64,000 nucleotides of DNA from an uncultured Aquimarina sp. (GCA_947498765.1 CANMLG010000021.1:38492-102491); one strand, 5' to 3'; numbered from the stretch's first letter, positions 37,268 to 46,876 are shown. Program-made: numbers and translations. Notes: a model not told the origin generated them from the letters alone.

Positions 37268-38185
37268 ATGAGATTTAGTTTTTATTTTATAATCGCACTG
37301 GTTTTTTGCTCAGTAGCAACAGCACAGCAAGAACCCCAATACTCACAGTATATGTATAACATGAGTACTGTAAATCCGGCCTATGTTAAAGGACAAGCAG
37401 GTTTGTTTTCTTCGGGTATTTTATACAGAAGGCAATGGCAAGGTATAGAAGGGGCTCCCGAAACAGCTAACATTTTTGGTAATATTCCTTTTGGAGAAAA
37501 AATAGAGTTGAGTGTTAATTATGTACATGATGCTATCGGAGATGCTATTCAAGTTAGAAATGATTTTTTGAATATTGATTTTGCATATATTACTAATCTT
37601 TCCGAAACTCTACGTTTGTCCTATGGTTTAAAGGCAGGTATTAATAGTTTTAAAATAGATGCATTAGGCTCTGATGTAGTGGATGACCCTGCATTTAGTG
37701 CAAATACATCCGAATTTCATATGGCTATAGGTGCTGGAGCTTATTTATTTAGTTCTAATTTTTATGCCGGAGTATCTTCGCCAAACTTATTACCTAATGA
37801 TGCTTCATTAAACGGGTTGAAAGTTGCTCAAACTGCTATTCATTTATTTGGAGTTTTTGGATATGTATTTGATATTTCTGAAACCCTTAAATTAAAGCCT
37901 TCAACGGTAATTAAACAAGTAGTAGGTGCGCCTGTAACTTTTGATATTTCGGCTAATGCATTGTTGTTTGATCGTGTCGAAATAGGAACATCATATCGTT
38001 ATCAAGATGCTGTTGTTGGGTTGTTAGGTTTTAGGATAACGCCAGATTTACGTATAGGATATGCTTATGATTTTAGTCTTAGTGATTTAAAAAACACCAG
38101 TAACGGAAGTCATGAAATTATGTTATTATTTGATTTTGATTTACTTCATTTAGGAAATAAATATACTTCACCAAGATTCTTTTAA
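37268..38185 (+). CDS. PorP/SprF family outer-membrane protein
   Basis: 305 residues. A signal peptide (to TAQQ) is followed by the family opening EPQYSQYMYNMSTVNPAYV and a 14-strand-like barrel. PorP/SprF proteins pair with a specific type B substrate and are needed for its secretion and attachment. It starts 1 nt after the adhesin stop and 3 nt before the OmpA-like gene, so the three form a tight operon. The adhesin is its likely cargo. Confidence 0.9.
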   Translation: MRFSFYFIIALVFCSVATAQQEPQYSQYMYNMSTVNPAYVKGQAGLFSSGILYRRQWQGIEGAPETANIFGNIPFGEKIELSVNYVHDAIGDAIQVRNDFLNIDFAYITNLSETLRLSYGLKAGINSFKIDALGSDVVDDPAFSANTSEFHMAIGAGAYLFSSNFYAGVSSPNLLPNDASLNGLKVAQTAIHLFGVFGYVFDISETLKLKPSTVIKQVVGAPVTFDISANALLFDRVEIGTSYRYQDAVVGLLGFRITPDLRIGYAYDFSLSDLKNTSNGSHEIMLLFDFDLLHLGNKYTSPRFF

Positions 38186-38188
38186 GCC

Positions 38189-40195
38189 ATGAAAACAAGA
38201 ATATTAATTACACTAGCCTTGTTCATATCATTGACATCAATGGCGCAAAAAAAGAGTAGAGGAGATCGTTATTTTAATAATGGTGATTTTTTAAATGCTA
38301 TTGTCGAATATAAAAAACAGCTAAATAATAAAGAGTATACAAAACATATTTTTGAAAATTTATCTACAGCTTACTACAATACATTCCAATACAGAAAGGC
38401 TTACAGAACATTAAGGAGTTTACTTAAGGGGAAATATCGAGATTCGGATAAGAATTATGATAATGAATTTAATTTTAAAATGCATCAAGTACTCTCTGCT
38501 TTAGGGGAGTATGATAAAGCAATAAAATTTTTAGCATTGTATAAAAAAAATAACGATGAAGAAAAGGTTAATGTACAAGAAGCTATTTCGATTATAGAAG
38601 CTTTTAAATTGAAGGATGAAGATTATAAAATAAAAAAACATCAAACCTTAAATTCAGAAGCAGCAGAATTTGCAGCAGTAAAAAAGGATAGTATGCTTTA
38701 CTTTGTGTCAGACAAAGCTCCGAATGGATTACTTGATAAAAATTATAAATGGACACATCGGCCATTTTTAGATATTTATAAGGTAAAAGTAGATAGTTTA
38801 AATAAGCCAATTAACGAAGTAACTTCTTTTTCAAAACAAGTAAACTCAAAATTACACGAAGGAAATTTTTGCTTTTCAAAAGATGGTAAAACACTTTACT
38901 TTTCAAAAAGTAATGCAGAGCGAGGGAAAAAGAAATTTGATACAATTAAAAATAATCCCATCCATTTATATCGATCAGTATTGTCTGATAGTTTAAAACA
39001 GTGGTCTAAACCAGAAAAATTACCTTTTAACGATGTCAATTACTCATCGGAGCATCCTTCATTAAGTAATGATGGTAAAAAACTTTATTTTGCTTCAAAT
39101 ATGCCAGGAGGTTATGGTGATTTTGATCTTTACTATGTGGATATAACAGGAGAACAAACCTATGGAGTGCCTGTTAATTTGGGCGAAACTATAAATACAA
39201 TAAACAGAGAACAATTTCCATTTATAAATTCAAAAGGGAATTTATTCTTTTCTTCAAATGGGCACTTAGGTTTGGGTATGCTTGATATTTTTGTTTCAGA
39301 AAAAATAGATAATGAATTTACAACTCCTATAAATTTAGGCGCACCAATAAATTCGAGTTACGATGATTTTTCATTGACTTATTATAATGAAACAGATGGT
39401 TTTTTTGCTTCAAACAGAAAAAAAACGGATGATATTTATAATTTTATCCAAATTGGAGAAATTTATTTACGTAAATACAAATCAAATTTTGAAGTAAGAG
39501 ATATTGATACCAAAGAATTTATTTCAAATGCCGAAGTGAGTTTGTGGGATAAAAACGAAATTTACAGTAAATCTCTAGGTAATATTTCCGAATTCAGTTT
39601 GACAATTTTTCCAGGTAGGTATAATTTTGAAGCTAAAGCAGAAGGTTATGAAACTCAAAAAAAGCCTATTCTGATAAATGAAAAAGCAAATGAAACCTAT
39701 ATTATTTATTTGCAGAAAAAAGAAGAATCAGTTGCTGAAATTAAAAAAAGAAAAGCATTTGAAAATTCGCCATTGGCTATTAAAAATAAATTGTTGGAAG
39801 ATAAAGTTGGTCCTCCAGTAACAGAGCGTAATGGAAAATTGTATTTTGATTTACCACCTATTTATTTTGATTATGATAAATGGAATATTAGAGCAGATTC
39901 AAAAAAGGTACTAGATGAGTTTGCATTAAAACTAGAAAAGTACAAATCGGTATACATAAAAATTAGTTCGCATACAGATAGTAGGGGGACTAAAGTGTAT
40001 AATCAGCTACTCTCTGAAAAAAGAGCAGAATCCACACGTAATTATTTAGCATTAGTAGGTTATGTAAATGCACGTAGAATGCAATTTGCAGGTTTTGGTG
40101 AATCAGAACCTTTGATTAGTTGTGATGGGAAAGTATGTTCTGAAAAAGAGCATCAAACCAACAGGCGTAGTGAGTTTGAGATTATAAAATATTAA
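38189..40195 (+). CDS. OmpA family protein with TPR, PD40 and carboxypeptidase-like domains (PorE-like)
   Basis: 668 residues. After the signal peptide (to MAQ) come TPR-like repeats (about 25-130), a beta-propeller with PD40 repeats (LYFVSDKAP near 170, LYFASNMPGG near 295, LFFSSNG near 350), a CarboxypepD_reg-like domain (about 430-510) and a C-terminal OmpA domain (IYFDYDKWNI near 562, HTDSRGTKVYN near 592). The OmpA part binds peptidoglycan. This matches PorE, which anchors type IX machinery, and paralogues linked to SprF operons. It is cotranscribed with the adhesin and PorP/SprF genes. Confidence 0.88.
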   Translation: MKTRILITLALFISLTSMAQKKSRGDRYFNNGDFLNAIVEYKKQLNNKEYTKHIFENLSTAYYNTFQYRKAYRTLRSLLKGKYRDSDKNYDNEFNFKMHQVLSALGEYDKAIKFLALYKKNNDEEKVNVQEAISIIEAFKLKDEDYKIKKHQTLNSEAAEFAAVKKDSMLYFVSDKAPNGLLDKNYKWTHRPFLDIYKVKVDSLNKPINEVTSFSKQVNSKLHEGNFCFSKDGKTLYFSKSNAERGKKKFDTIKNNPIHLYRSVLSDSLKQWSKPEKLPFNDVNYSSEHPSLSNDGKKLYFASNMPGGYGDFDLYYVDITGEQTYGVPVNLGETINTINREQFPFINSKGNLFFSSNGHLGLGMLDIFVSEKIDNEFTTPINLGAPINSSYDDFSLTYYNETDGFFASNRKKTDDIYNFIQIGEIYLRKYKSNFEVRDIDTKEFISNAEVSLWDKNEIYSKSLGNISEFSLTIFPGRYNFEAKAEGYETQKKPILINEKANETYIIYLQKKEESVAEIKKRKAFENSPLAIKNKLLEDKVGPPVTERNGKLYFDLPPIYFDYDKWNIRADSKKVLDEFALKLEKYKSVYIKISSHTDSRGTKVYNQLLSEKRAESTRNYLALVGYVNARRMQFAGFGESEPLISCDGKVCSEKEHQTNRRSEFEIIKY

Positions 40196-40282
40196 TTAAG
40201 ATCTTAGAACTGTATTAATTTATTAGGGATAGTTTCTTCCGGTACTATCCCTAATGTTTTATTAAAATCAATTTATTAGTGC

Positions 40283-40312
40283 TTGAAATCTAAATAATTC
40301 TTCGTACTTTTG
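40283..40312 (+). promoter_or_regulatory. rpsA promoter
   Basis: TTG (40283-40285), 19 nt, then TACTTTTG (40305-40312) is a perfect Bacteroidota promoter. It gives a leader of about 100 nt before the S1 start, long enough for autoregulation by S1. Confidence 0.75.
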
Positions 40313-40421
40313 CACTCCATTTGTGGCTCTAGGTTAAACATTTGGGAATAAACTATATAAAACACTTTTACGAAGTAGCCTTAATTAACCTTAGCTGCGT
40401 AAAATACAAATTTTATCTTCA

Positions 40422-42233
40422 ATGTCTGAAGAAACAAAAAACACAGAAGTTCAGGAAACTGAAGCAGTAGCTACTCCTGTAGTTGAAACTGTGAATGCTG
40501 AACAATTCCTTAAAGATTTTAACTGGCACAATTACGAAGAAGGTATCGATCCAATTGAGGATGATAAACTTGTAGAGTTTGAAAAGCTTGTTGCAGAAAA
40601 CTTTGTTGACACGTTAAATGATGAGGTAGTTAATGGTAGAGTAATCAATATCACAGATCGTGATGCGATTATTGATATCAATGCTAAATCTGAAGGTGTA
40701 ATTTCATTAAATGAATTTCGTTACAATCCAGATTTAAAAGTAGGTGATACTGTAGAGGTATTAATAGATATCCGTGAGGATGCTACAGGTCAATTAGTAT
40801 TATCACACAGAAAAGCACGTGTAATTAAAGCTTGGGATAGAGTTAATAATGCACATGAAACTGGTGAAATAGTTAATGGATTTGTTAAATGTCGTACAAA
40901 AGGTGGTATGATCGTTGACGTATTTGGTATTGAAGCTTTCTTGCCAGGTTCTCAAATTGATGTGAAGCCTATTCGTGATTACGATGTTTATGTTGGTAAA
41001 ACAATGGAATTCAAAGTGGTTAAAATTAATCACGAATTCAAAAATGTGGTGGTTTCTCATAAAGCGCTTATCGAAGCAGATATCGAAGAGCAGAAAAAAG
41101 AAATTATCGGTCAGCTTGAAAAAGGTCAAGTTCTTGAAGGAACGGTTAAAAACATTACTTCTTATGGAGTATTCGTTGACCTTGGAGGTGTTGATGGATT
41201 AGTACATATTACAGATCTTTCTTGGTCTCGTATCAACCACCCTAATGAAATGGTTGAATTAGATCAAAAATTAAACGTGGTAATTTTAGACTTTGATGAG
41301 GCTAAAACACGTATCCAATTAGGTCTTAAGCAATTAAAACCACATCCATGGGAGGCACTAAACGGCGACCTTAAAGTTGGAGATAAAGTAAAAGGTAAAG
41401 TAGTTGTAATTGCAGATTACGGTGCATTTATCGAAGTAGAAGAAGGAGTAGAAGGATTAATTCACGTAAGTGAAATGAGTTGGTCTACGCACTTACGTTC
41501 TGCACAAGACTTTGTTAAAGTAGGTGATGAGGTTGATGCTGTAATTCTTACTTTAGATAGAGAAGAGCGTAAAATGTCACTTGGTATTAAGCAAATGACT
41601 CCAGATCCTTGGACTGATATTACAACTAAATACCCAGTAAGTTCACGTCATACAGGTGTAGTTCGTAACTTTACTAACTTTGGTGTTTTTGTTGAATTAG
41701 AAGAAGGAATTGACGGATTAATTTACATTTCAGACCTTTCTTGGACTAAGAAGGTGAAGCATCCATCTGATTTCTGTTCTGTTGGAGATAAACTAGAAGT
41801 TGTTGTTCTTGAATTAGATGTAGATGGACGTAAGTTAAGTTTAGGACACAAACAAACTGATGCTAATCCTTGGGATAAGTATGAAGGAGACTTTGCTGTA
41901 GGAACTAAGCATACTGCTGTTTTAGGTGATGTGAATGACAAAGGTGCCACTATTGAATTTAATGAAGATGTAGTTGCGTTTATTCCAAGTCGTCACTTAG
42001 AAAAAGAAGACGGATCTAAATTAGCTAAAGGTGATTCTGCCGAATTTGTTGTTATTGAATTTAACAAAGAATTTAAAAGAGTTGTAGCATCGCATACGGC
42101 TATATTTAAAGAAGAAGAAGTAAAAGCAGTTAAGCAAGCGGCTAAAAAGGCTCAATCGCAAGAAAAAACCACTCTTGGTGATTTAGATGCTTTAGCTGAA
42201 CTTAAAGCTAAATTAGAAAAAGGAGGGAACTAG
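40422..42233 (+). CDS. rpsA: 30S ribosomal protein S1
   Basis: 603 residues. There are several OB-fold S1 repeats, with clear copies at VLEGTVKNITSYGVFVDLGG, KVKGKVVVIADYGAFIEVEE and HTGVVRNFTNFGVFVELEE. An acidic N-terminus and a C-terminal Lys/Ala-rich tail are typical of Bacteroidota S1. It helps recruit mRNA to the 30S subunit, which matters in this phylum because Shine-Dalgarno sequences are weak. The gene is monocistronic, with a strong promoter and a terminator. Confidence 0.96.
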   Translation: MSEETKNTEVQETEAVATPVVETVNAEQFLKDFNWHNYEEGIDPIEDDKLVEFEKLVAENFVDTLNDEVVNGRVINITDRDAIIDINAKSEGVISLNEFRYNPDLKVGDTVEVLIDIREDATGQLVLSHRKARVIKAWDRVNNAHETGEIVNGFVKCRTKGGMIVDVFGIEAFLPGSQIDVKPIRDYDVYVGKTMEFKVVKINHEFKNVVVSHKALIEADIEEQKKEIIGQLEKGQVLEGTVKNITSYGVFVDLGGVDGLVHITDLSWSRINHPNEMVELDQKLNVVILDFDEAKTRIQLGLKQLKPHPWEALNGDLKVGDKVKGKVVVIADYGAFIEVEEGVEGLIHVSEMSWSTHLRSAQDFVKVGDEVDAVILTLDREERKMSLGIKQMTPDPWTDITTKYPVSSRHTGVVRNFTNFGVFVELEEGIDGLIYISDLSWTKKVKHPSDFCSVGDKLEVVVLELDVDGRKLSLGHKQTDANPWDKYEGDFAVGTKHTAVLGDVNDKGATIEFNEDVVAFIPSRHLEKEDGSKLAKGDSAEFVVIEFNKEFKRVVASHTAIFKEEEVKAVKQAAKKAQSQEKTTLGDLDALAELKAKLEKGGN

Positions 42234-42261
42234 TTCCTAAATTAAATTCTATATAAATTTT

Positions 42262-42293
42262 AAAAGCTGTCCAATTTTGGGCAGCTTTTTTTT
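42262..42293 (+). terminator. rpsA terminator
   Basis: AAAGCTGTCC pairs with GGGCAGCTTT across a 6-nt loop and is followed by T8. It lies 29 nt after the S1 stop. The rest of the 418-nt gap up to 42650 holds only AT-rich sequence and a short dyad (TACATAAT/ATTATGTA, 42565-42583). That dyad may belong to the next gene's promoter. Confidence 0.85.
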
Positions 42294-42650
42294 ATGATTT
42301 TGTTATTTGGTAGTATTTATCTTACATATAGATTAAATATTATCATTTAATGAAAGTGTTGGGTTTCTAATTTTATTTTTTTCTATCCTTTAAATTGAAA
42401 ATTGTTTAATAAAATGGATTTTTAATGAAAAAGTTGTTTTTTTGTCTTAAAAAAAACACAATATGGTTTATTTTTTCCTACTCTTATTTGGTTTTGATTA
42501 AATTTAACTTACACAAAACGTACATATTATTTAAAGTAGAATTTATTTGATTGGTAATATTAATTACATAATCAAATTATGTAGTGATGATTTTGAGGAT
42601 TCTTTTTTTAATAAGTTTTGATAACCAAGTAATTTCTAAAACTAAATAAA

Positions 42651-44783
42651 ATGAAAAATCGCTATTTAATTTATCTCGTATTTTCGATCCTATTTGGGAT
42701 GTCGATTAATGCTCAAAAATATGAGTTAAGTGAAATTCAAAAACATCAACTTACATTATTAAAATCAAATTCAAAATTAGGCCTTGGTTTCAAATTACTA
42801 TTAAATGATCCTTCAAAAATAGATCGTTTTATTTCCAAAAATGGAAATATTGCATTTATAGCTTCTCCTATGAATGACACAGAATCACTTTTAAATGAAT
42901 TATTAACTTTAGGTGCAAAGGACTGTATTATTGTAAATGGTAATGTTTGTGGTAAAGCGAGTATGAGTACCATAAAAAAGCTTCAAAGTCTGGACCAACT
43001 AAAAATGGCTGTGCCAGAATTTAAGCCTAAGCTAAATGTTGGGGTTGTTGATAGCGAAGGTGATCGATCAATGTTAACAGATTCCATAAAAAATACTGTA
43101 GGTATAGATGGTAGTGGAATTAAAATAGGAATATTATCCGATAGTTATAATTCATTAGGTGGAGCAGCAAATTCTGTATTAGAAGGGGACTTACCAGGTG
43201 TAGGCAATCCGAATGGATATACAACTCCAGTTACAGTTTTAAAAGATTTACCAGAAGATCCAGAAGCTGAGGCTCCAAGAGGAAGTGATGAAGGTCGTGC
43301 TATGGCAGAATTAATTCATGATATTGCGCCAGGCGCAGAATTGTTCTTTTATACAGCTTTTGATGGTTTATTAGATTTTGCAGCAGGTATTAGAGCATTA
43401 GAAGTAGCGGGTTGCGATATTATTGTTGATGATGTTGGGTATTTTGTGGAAAGTTATTTTCAAGATGGTGCTGTGGGTGGTGCAGCAAATGAAGTGGCTG
43501 CAAATGGGGTATCTTATTATTCCTCTGCAGGTAATTCTGATAGAGCTTCCTATGAAAATGATTATGTAGCTTCTGGTGTTACAGGACCAGCAGGAGGCGA
43601 GTTATTGGATTTTGGAGGTAATGATGTAGCGCAACGTTTATCAATACCTGCAGGTCAAAGTATTTCGCTATGGATTATGTGGGATGATCCACAACCAGCG
43701 TTTAATGATAAACCAAATCCTAATCCAGATACTGATTTAGATGCATTTTTGTTTGATGTAGCTACAAGTGAGTTGTTAGTTGCAAGTGTTGAGGATAATA
43801 TAGGTGATGGTTTTAATATTGAATTAATTCAGTTTGAAAATGAAAGTGATACAGATTTGTTAGTAGATTTGCTAATAGAAAAAACAACAGGGCCAGACCC
43901 GAGAAGAATCAAATATTTAGATCGTGAAGAACGTGTAGTATTTATTGATACTATTGGAAGTAATGCGGGTACATGTACTGGACATTCTAATGTACCAGGC
44001 ACAATAGCTGTTGGAGCAGCTTCGTATTTTAATACTCCAGAATTTAATGATTTCAGAGTATCATTAGGGGCGGCTCCCTTAACTGAAAGTATTGTAAATG
44101 GGTTTTCTTCTGCCGGGGGGACACCAATTTTATTAGCAAGTGATGGAACACCAATTGAACCATTATTTACAGAAAATCCATTTGTGGTTGGACCTAATGG
44201 AACTAATACTAGTTTTTTCGGGGCAGATTTAACATTTGCTCCAGATGGTTTTCCTAACTTTTTTGGGACATCAGCTAGTGCTCCTTTGGTAGCAGCTGCT
44301 TCTGCACTATTGTTAGAAGCCAATACCGATTTAACTACAGCTGATATTAGAGAGGCTTTAAAGAATACAGCTGAAGATATGGATGATCCCTTAACAGAAG
44401 AATTTGACACTGGTTATGATCTCAAAACTGGACATGGTTTTGTGAATGCTTTTGATGCATTAGTTGAAATTCTTGGTGATGATTTTGTTATGAATGATAC
44501 TATTGAAAGGGCTGAATCAAATGTAATTTCAGTAAATGCATTTCCTTCACCATTTGAAAGAGAATTTAAATTAAATTTAGTAGTGGAAGGAAAGTGTGAA
44601 TTGTTTATTGATGTTTTTTCATTTATAGGTGAAAATGTATATCATAAAGAAATTACTTTAGAAAATAGAGATGTAAATGAAACAGTATACTTAGGGAATC
44701 AACCTGAAGGACTTTATTTTATTAATGTAGTTGATACAAAAACACAAACATTAATTGACACGCGTTCTATTTTTAAAAATTAG
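42651..44783 (+). CDS. Secreted S8/S53-like serine protease with T9SS type A tail
   Basis: 710 residues. The signal peptide ends near INAQ/K. The catalytic region reads like a subtilase at Asp164 (GILSDSYN) and Ser541 (GTSASAP). The site where subtilases have HGT holds D213-E214 in GSDEGRAMAELIHDIAPGA, with no His. A Glu general base is characteristic of sedolisins (S53), so this looks like the subtilase-related group with a Glu/Asp/Ser set. The C-terminal 80 residues are a type A sorting domain (VFSFIGENVYHKEI...EGLYFINVVD). The protein should be surface-exposed or released. The gene is monocistronic. Confidence 0.82.
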   Translation: MKNRYLIYLVFSILFGMSINAQKYELSEIQKHQLTLLKSNSKLGLGFKLLLNDPSKIDRFISKNGNIAFIASPMNDTESLLNELLTLGAKDCIIVNGNVCGKASMSTIKKLQSLDQLKMAVPEFKPKLNVGVVDSEGDRSMLTDSIKNTVGIDGSGIKIGILSDSYNSLGGAANSVLEGDLPGVGNPNGYTTPVTVLKDLPEDPEAEAPRGSDEGRAMAELIHDIAPGAELFFYTAFDGLLDFAAGIRALEVAGCDIIVDDVGYFVESYFQDGAVGGAANEVAANGVSYYSSAGNSDRASYENDYVASGVTGPAGGELLDFGGNDVAQRLSIPAGQSISLWIMWDDPQPAFNDKPNPNPDTDLDAFLFDVATSELLVASVEDNIGDGFNIELIQFENESDTDLLVDLLIEKTTGPDPRRIKYLDREERVVFIDTIGSNAGTCTGHSNVPGTIAVGAASYFNTPEFNDFRVSLGAAPLTESIVNGFSSAGGTPILLASDGTPIEPLFTENPFVVGPNGTNTSFFGADLTFAPDGFPNFFGTSASAPLVAAASALLLEANTDLTTADIREALKNTAEDMDDPLTEEFDTGYDLKTGHGFVNAFDALVEILGDDFVMNDTIERAESNVISVNAFPSPFEREFKLNLVVEGKCELFIDVFSFIGENVYHKEITLENRDVNETVYLGNQPEGLYFINVVDTKTQTLIDTRSIFKN

Positions 44784-44837
44784 TATTATTAGATAAGCGT
44801 ATCCAGAGAATAGCATGATTCTCATAAATTATACATG

Positions 44838-44877
44838 AAAAATCCAAAATTTGAGAAATTCAAGTTTTGGATTTTTC
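44838..44877 (+). terminator. Terminator after the S8/S53-like protease
   Basis: AAAAATCCAAAA pairs with TTTTGGATTTTT across a loop of about 15 nt and is followed by C and T-rich sequence. The 150 nt that follow (44880-45023) show nothing recognisable. Confidence 0.75.
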
Positions 44878-45023
44878 TTTTTAGCCTAAAAATATTGCTT
44901 TCAATACCGACAGTATATAGGTTATCTTTTTGTTTAAAGTCTGTTTTGCTATCATGTTTTGTAGTAAAATTCATGTTTTTATTAGTTATATATAATATCT
45001 GCTCTTAATACTTTAAGCTTTGT

Positions 45024-45551
45024 TTAGGTGAGCGACTGTACTTTATATATGGCACTTTGTAATTCATTAAGTTTTGAATTCAAAGACTCTAATTCTTGTA
45101 TTTTTACCCTGTTAAATTGTATAAAGAGTTAATTCTTCAATTTTCTGTAATAACGTTATATTCATTTCAGCTAAATTAAGTCCATTTTTATCCATTTCTT
45201 TAGCTGATGGAATCTCTAGAAGATGTCTATTTTTATTAATGAATAATTCTACATTTGACAAAATAGGTAAGTTGTAATCATTTTTAAAAACAAAATCAGC
45301 GCCACAAGCTGTAGCAGTTACTTTCACTTCTTGTGAATGAATATTCCTCCTACTGTTAATTTTGAATCTATTGTTATAGATGTTCCAATAGCTATGGCTC
45401 CATCACTTTTAGTAATCATTATTTGTATAGCTCCACCGTTTTGATTTGTGGTTTTGAAAATGATATTACTAGTGTCATTTGATACGCCTAAAGAATATTC
45501 CAAAGGCTTTGAGTCCTTGATACGAGGAATCAATGTTCCTGAGCAAAGCAA
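45024..45551 (-). pseudogene. Broken tail-fibre-like C-terminal module (two frameshifts)
   Basis: Joining three minus-strand frames restores a familiar flavobacterial module: IDSKLTVGG-NIHSQEVKVTATACGADFVF..., LPEIPSAKEM-like LLEIPSAKEMDKNGLNLAEM, LLQKIEELTLYTI and a coiled-coil tail (VKIQELESLNSKLNELQ). One base is missing near 45345 (GGAGGA before ATATT), and one T is extra near 45117. The present-day frames stop early. The start of the gene, usually a long repetitive N-terminal part with signal peptide, is absent upstream of 45551. It is therefore a decayed 3' fragment. Homologues are surface or tail-fibre-like proteins of unknown role. Confidence 0.75.
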
Positions 45552-45676
45552 GTGATAAGGTTAGGGTAATCCAATGGCTGAAGTAAAGTAAGCCTGCCAA
45601 GTATGGGGCCTGTACTGTAGTCTTGGTGGTGTACTTTTCTTATTTTTAGGACTGTATACTCGACTGTGGTATGTTT

Positions 45677-46212
45677 TCATTCAATAAATTGGTCAATGTG
45701 TTCTTTTATTTCAAAAACTCGTTTGGAAGTAATTTCACATATTCTACTAGCTCTTAAATTACTTTGTATTGTTCCTCCACCAGAATATTCATTTTGTGAA
45801 ACAATTCCTATCATGATTCTTTCGCTATCTCTGAATTTTATCCAATTCTTTTGAGAAATTTTGAGCTTTTCTTTATCTTCAGTCTTAAGCTTTGAGTAGA
45901 GAATCTTATAATATTTATTTAATAGTTTATCATATCCTTTTCCAATTCATAGACAGCATCAGTCATTACAGCTGTAGAGTAATCAATGCTAATTTTTTTG
46001 TCGGCTAGTTTCTCAATTTTATAAATATCAGATTTGAATTCTAAGTCAAATGGTTTTATATATTTGTCAGCTTTAATTAAAGAATCATTGAGTTTTAAAA
46101 CTTCATTTTCAATTTCTGTATTGATTTTTATAATATCAGCTTTGTTTATTTTTCTCTGAGCGATTAGGAATAATGGCAAAAACTGGAATATAATGATTAG
46201 AATATTTTTCAT
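45677..46212 (-). pseudogene. Frameshifted secreted LprI-like (DUF1311) protein
   Basis: The ATG at 46212 opens a frame with a signal peptide (to LIAQ/R) that stops after 97 residues at 45919. The neighbouring frame continues from 45935 to a stop at 45677 and supplies the missing half: YDKLLNKYYKILYSKL, then KNWIKFRDSERIM, EYSGGGTIQS and ITSKRVFEIKEHI. This is the pattern of LprI/DUF1311 lysozyme-inhibitor-like proteins (tryptophan, FRD and GG motifs in order). Restoring one G in the run at 45936-45937 gives one frame of about 178 residues. It is either a real pseudogene or a sequencing slip in a short purine run. Confidence 0.75.
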
Positions 46213-46308
46213 TTTTTGAGGTTGTTTTTTAATGTATTACAACAATTGAATATATAATAGCTGAACTAACTTATTAAAATCAATTGGAAAAGTCTCCTCT
46301 TTTTGTGT

Positions 46309-46341
46309 CCCTATATTTTAAAAGCAAGTAAAATATAGGGT
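46309..46341. terminator. Hairpin after tRNA-Leu
   Basis: CCCTATATTTTA (46309-46320) and TAAAATATAGGG (46330-46341) are perfect complements with a 9-nt loop, 18 nt past the tRNA 3' end. The T-run on the minus strand is absent, so it may act as a processing or weak termination hairpin. Confidence 0.4.
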
Positions 46342-46358
46342 TCAGTGTGGTTTGTAGT

Positions 46359-46441
46359 GCCCAGAATGGGAGTCGAACCCACACGTCCTTCGGACACACG
46401 GCCCTCAACCGTGCCTGTCTACCAATTCCAGCATCTGGGCA
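46359..46441 (-). tRNA. tRNA-Leu (anticodon GAG)
   Basis: 83 nt with a long variable arm (GTGTCCGAAGGAC region). The acceptor GCCCAGA/TCTGGGC is perfect with discriminator A. The anticodon loop TTGAGGG within CACGG/CCGTG reads GAG. CCA is not encoded. The T-loop GTTCGACTC is intact. Confidence 0.94.
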
Positions 46442-46519
46442 AAAGGATTGCTAATATAGTTTAGTTAAAAATACTATAAAAACAAAAAGCCCCGAAATAT
46501 AAAACTTCAGTACTTTTTT

Positions 46520-46610
46520 GCGAATTAAAACAAGGAAGTATCGAACTTTCTTCTTGAAGATGTTAATATGATTAACAGTATTACGAATAGTCGTGTAGCA
46601 AAAGTAACTA
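46520..46610 (-). other. tRNA-like relic upstream of tRNA-Leu
   Basis: The 46442-46876 stretch has no gene. On the minus strand it holds a T-arm-like element (GAAAG-TTCGATA-CTTCC, 46534-46550, 4 of 5 pairs). Ten nt before it lies a 17-nt stem-loop TGTTA-ATCATAT-TAACA (46561-46577) with a 7-nt loop that could present CAT. D-arm and acceptor stem are not convincing. It may be a degenerate tRNA-Met-like copy. Confidence 0.3.
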
Positions 46611-46876
46611 ATGCAACTAGTATTATTTTGTGATGCTCTGAAAGTATTATTTGCAAAAATATAGTATGGTTAAATTTTTATTTTTCAGAAAATGAAATTT
46701 GTTACAATCATGATCACCAAAAGTTTAGTAATAACTTTTATTCAATAACTTATATTTTTAGTATTTGGCGTAAGTATTTTCTCCTTTTGTGAAATTCAAT
46801 TACAGCTTACATCTTTATGGCATCTTTCTTGATGCTGGAGTAAAATCACTATTAAATCTAACTAAACTATTTTTCG

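Noticed and set aside
43829..44410. Minus-strand frame of 193 codons opposite the S8/S53-like protease
   Set aside because: The opposite strand encodes the catalytic serine region in frame. The antisense product is Ser/Lys/Val-rich low-complexity sequence.
45666..45854. Plus-strand frame of 62 codons
   Set aside because: It is antisense to the second half of the frameshifted LprI-like gene, whose protein pattern is convincing.
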